Source: Gordionus sp. m RMFG-2023
Lineage: Eukaryota; Nematomorpha; Gordioida; Chordodea; Parachordodidae
Length of the DNA stretch: 64,000 bases
NCBI RefSeq assembly: GCF_954871325.1
Contig: NC_088778.1
Coordinates: 11,851,882 to 11,915,881, forward strand
Direction of reading: 5' to 3'
The translations under genes were made by a program, and so were the position numbers. The notes under the pieces are model-generated. The model made no database searches. It was given only the letters and a program-made list of their open reading frames with translations, and was not told the DNA's origin. Shown piece after piece: positions 61,324-64,000 of this stretch (its first letter is position 1; every line of letters starts with the position of its first letter).

Positions 61324-62247
61324 CAGAGACCTGCAGGCCGGGCCGTATTTTAAATTTTTAAAATATACCCGGGCCGGGCCTGAAAATTTTTTTTTAAAAA
61401 ACCCGGGCCGTATTTTTTTAAAAATTTTTACAACATGAATTATTATATTCGTCAATTAGATATGGTTATTATGATTATATATAGTTATGATTAATATAAT
61501 GTTTGGTGAAAGTTAACAGTAGCTAACACTCATAGTATCTATTACATAATAAAATTATAGTTTTCCTGCCATGGAATAAATACGCAAAGGATTAAATACA
61601 TTATTATATAATTAATGTTATATTTTTTATTAAAAATATCATTTTTATTTTTTTTTATAAATACATAGTATATTCTCAAAATTTTATTTACACAAATTTT
61701 TTATAATATCATAATATACTAAATATCTGTTTAGAATAAAAAAAAAAATTTAGTGTTGTTAAACGGCTCGTTTTGAGTCGATTTTTAAAAACGGCTAACT
61801 GTGTTTTATCCAAAAAAATATTATGCAAGCCTAAAAATTTTGCTCATAGAAGGAGCAAAGGTCTAGACATATAGTATCGAAATTTCGAGGCTTAGTCAAT
61901 ATTTTTCTGGCGAAAATATTGATTTAGCTGTTTTTAAAAATCGGCTCAAAACGAGCCGTTTAACAACATTAGCTAATATACTTGCTTATTAAATGATAAT
62001 ACTCGCCGAAAAATATGATAAAATACGAAATAATGAATTTTTTAAATATACCAGGTCGAATATAATTTTTAAAAATTCCGAACCGGGCCTAAAAAAAAAT
62101 TTTAAATCTAGGCCGGGCCGGGCCCCAAAAAGATTTTTTTTAAATATTCGGACCTGGCCGGGCCTAAAATTTTTAAACCCGGGCCGGGCCGTAAAAAATT
62201 TTTGGAAAAAAAATCCGGGTCGGGCTGGGCGTACAAATCGTACCTCT
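61324..62247. mobile_element. CAGAGACCTGCA-family GC-rich element with nested MITE
   Basis: The left end CAGAGACCTGCAGGCCGGGC is intact. The right end (GTACAAATCGTACCTCT) lacks the last bases of the family terminus. GGGCCGGGCC boxes alternate with A/T runs. A TAGTGTTG MITE (61751-61971) sits inside it, so this element is the older of the two. Part of the interior near 61440-61740 is plain AT-rich DNA. Confidence 0.65.
61751..61971. mobile_element. TAGTGTTG-family palindromic MITE, nested
   Basis: Left TAGTGTTGTTAAACGGCTCG and right CGAGCCGTTTAACAACATTA, close to consensus. No clear target duplication. Confidence 0.82.
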
Positions 62248-62302
62248 TAATTTAAATTTATATATATAATTTCGAAGTATAAATTTTGTATCAGGTCAAT
62301 TC

Positions 62303-62530
62303 ATCGAAACTTTTATCGCGAAAAGTTTTTATAGCGAAGGTAAAATCGCGAAACCAATTCTGCGAATTTATCTCCGCGAAACATTTATAGCGAAGCCATT
62401 GTCGCGAATTTATTAGAGCGAATACATTTTAGCGAAACATTTTACGCGAACACTTTGATTTTTTATCGCGAATATGTTTGCGCGAAGTCATTATCGCGCA
62501 TTACCGCGAAACAATAAATATGTTGCGAAT
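62303..62530. repeat. Periodic GCGAA motif array
   Basis: The motif (T/A/C)GCGAA, often TCGCGAA or ATAGCGAA, occurs about 15 times in 230 bp at intervals of roughly 10-25 bp, separated by ATTT-type spacers (ACATTTATAGCGAAGCCATT). All copies point the same way. CpG-rich motifs are otherwise rare here. No coding frame. Function unknown. Confidence 0.75.
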
Positions 62531-63245
62531 GCATTTATTTAAAGGAAAACAACATATTATTTGTTATTTGATGTTTTTTAATAAAAAATGATATGCTACT
62601 TAAAGATCTGCAAAGTTAGGCCCGGCCCGACCCGAACGGGCTTCGGACCGGGCTCGGGCCTAATTTTATTGAAAATAGTCGGGTTCGGGCCGGGCCTAAT
62701 ATTTTTATAAAAAATTTGGGTCGGGTCGGACCTAGGAAATTTTTTTAAATATATCTAAATTTATCAATTTTATATTGAATTTTTTATGTAAAATAAAAAT
62801 ATTTGATTTTATTTTTGAAACTAAACGACATAAAACATATGTATTTTATTTTGAGTAATTATAAAAATTAATTTCTATATTTAAATAAATTCGGACCGGG
62901 CCGGTTCGGTAATTTTTTAAATTTCGGGTTCGGGCCTGGCCGGCTAAATTTGTTTTAAAAAATTTCGGGCCGGCCCGGGCTTTAAAAATTAGGCCCGATG
63001 CAGATCACTATTGCTACTATTGTAACATTATTTTTGTTACAATTTATTAGTGATTTTCACGCCCAAGATTTTAATATTTCTTAAAGTTCAAAAAGATTTT
63101 TGAACATATTTTGATAAAAATTTCAAATCTTCTTTGTAAATATATCTCTTTTGAGGAATTCTTTTGTGAAATTTATTATAAATATACAATTTTTAGGTGA
63201 AATCTTTTATAGTTTTTTTATCATTTTTGAAAAATTATCTAATAT
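62530..63245. repeat. Dispersed copy of the foldback arm, split by a MITE
   Basis: 62545-62600 and 63011-63245 match the foldback arms at 56660-56960 and, inverted, 59450-59890: shared TTTGATGTTTTTTAATA, TTGTTACAATTTATTAGTGA, TTGAGGAATTCTTTTGTGAA. The two parts are separated by the MITE at 62601-63010. Confidence 0.8.
62601..63010. mobile_element. GC-rich MITE with TSD, GATCTGCA ends
   Basis: Ends TAAAGATCTGCA and, from the right, TAGTGATCTGCA; flanks ATGCTACT (62593-62600) and TTGCTACT (63011-63018), seven of eight matching. The interior has GGCCCGGCCCGACCCG and GGGCCGGCCCGGGC boxes. The paralogous empty site in the foldback right arm (59830-59850, inverted: CATGCTGCTATTGTAATATT) confirms the borders. 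Confidence 0.88.
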
Positions 63246-63415
63246 AATTTTTAACGCAGTAGATAAAAGAGGATTTAGTTTAATTTATTACGGCCATTAT
63301 GACGTAATTACGTATTATAACATGAATGACAATCGGAAAATTATTTTATAAATTCTTGTGTTAGGGTTCATTTTTATTTGATTTAGGTTTTAAAAAGTTT
63401 ATCAGTTGATATTAC

Positions 63416-63540
63416 AGGGTTTCCCTTTCAAAAGGAAAAGTCCCAATCAAAAAAGGAAAAGTCCCAATCAAAAAAGGAAAAGTATTAAACAAAAAAGGAA
63501 AAGAATCAAAAAAGGAAAATTCCCATTCAAAAAAGGTAAA
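63416..63540 (+). repeat. Short tandem repeat, about 21-bp unit
   Basis: Unit AAAAAAGGAAAAGTCCCAAT is repeated about five times with growing divergence (variants with GTATTAAAC, GAATC and TTCCCATTC). It yields an artificial Lys/Pro/Asn reading frame, not a gene. Confidence 0.88.
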
Positions 63541-64000
63541 TCGTTATTTTTTTTTCTTAAATTTTTATTATTCCTTATTTTATTTCTAACTTTTGCGATT
63601 TCTTTACTTTATTTTTCTTACTATATCTTTTCTCAATTTATTTTTCTTCTCATTTTTGATAATTCTTTTGTCTTTTTAAAAACAATTTTTAAATTTTCCG
63701 TTGCTTTTCTTCACCACTCTGCTCCATTTTTTAACAATTCTTTACTTTTTTTCACATACATAACAATATTTAGGCATTTTATGATTTTTTCTCCTTATAT
63801 TGTAATCTTTTACATACATTCTAACATTTTTCATTACTCTTTTTTTTTATAATCATTTTTGATAATTTTTTTTAGGAATTATATTTAATTTTCACTAAAT
63901 TTTTAGCAGACAATTTTTTATATTATAATTTTTTACAGTAAACAAAAATTTATATTAATCATTAATAATTTCCCCTATTCTACATTTTGGAATATAGGTC
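63541..64000. other. T-rich region at window end
   Basis: Strongly T-rich on the plus strand; no gene or repeat recognised. Confidence 0.4.

Noticed and set aside
62303-62530. CRISPR-like array
   Set aside because: Repeats are only 5-7 bp, spacers are irregular and the genome is animal; it does not meet any CRISPR criterion.
63406-63852. 148-codon open frame with a Lys-rich start and hydrophobic end
   Set aside because: The start is a 21-bp tandem repeat and the rest a T-rich run read as Phe/Ile/Leu; not a membrane protein.

Overview
The window is strongly AT-rich animal DNA, dense in transposons and poor in genes. BTBD9 has eleven exons whose lengths and phases fit together, and the start of RFC1 lies next to it. 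This points to an invertebrate with an AT-rich genome, but nothing visible fixes the species. Original introns look very short: 38-82 nt in RFC1 and 52 nt for BTBD9 intron 1. The kilobase-scale BTBD9 introns are mostly filled with transposons.

Layout. 1-4725 holds hAT relics and a palindromic repeat array. 4984-6060 (minus strand) carries the first exons of an RFC1-like gene, the large subunit of the PCNA clamp loader. 6541-7400 is an intergenic stretch in which a unit of about 340 bp occurs twice. 7570-26139 (plus strand) is BTBD9: BTB, BACK, two discoidin-like domains and a long Ser/Asn-rich tail. Its introns carry two MITE-like hAT copies, a 2.4 kb hAT with perfect 8-bp target duplications, an internally deleted hAT, a piggyBac element with intact TTAA sites, and nested MITEs.

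26.8-51 kb shows no recognisable host gene. It contains nested hAT elements, GC-rich (GGCCCGG) MITEs, a broken Gypsy-type LTR retrotransposon (about 42.0-45.75 kb) and a LINE fragment. 51.0-55.06 kb carries the last exons of an unrecognised gene encoding a low-complexity protein with two YVEM motifs. 55.36-60.22 kb is a 4.9 kb foldback element built from mirrored tandem arrays; a 5'-truncated LINE has inserted into it with a 15-bp target duplication. 60.2-64 kb holds more MITEs, an unusual GCGAA-spaced array, and a second copy of the foldback arm that preserves an empty-site comparison for one MITE.

The two recognised host genes (RFC1 and BTBD9) are divergent and about 1.5 kb apart. They are not known to share a pathway. 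Most of the biology visible here is transposon nesting and intron expansion.
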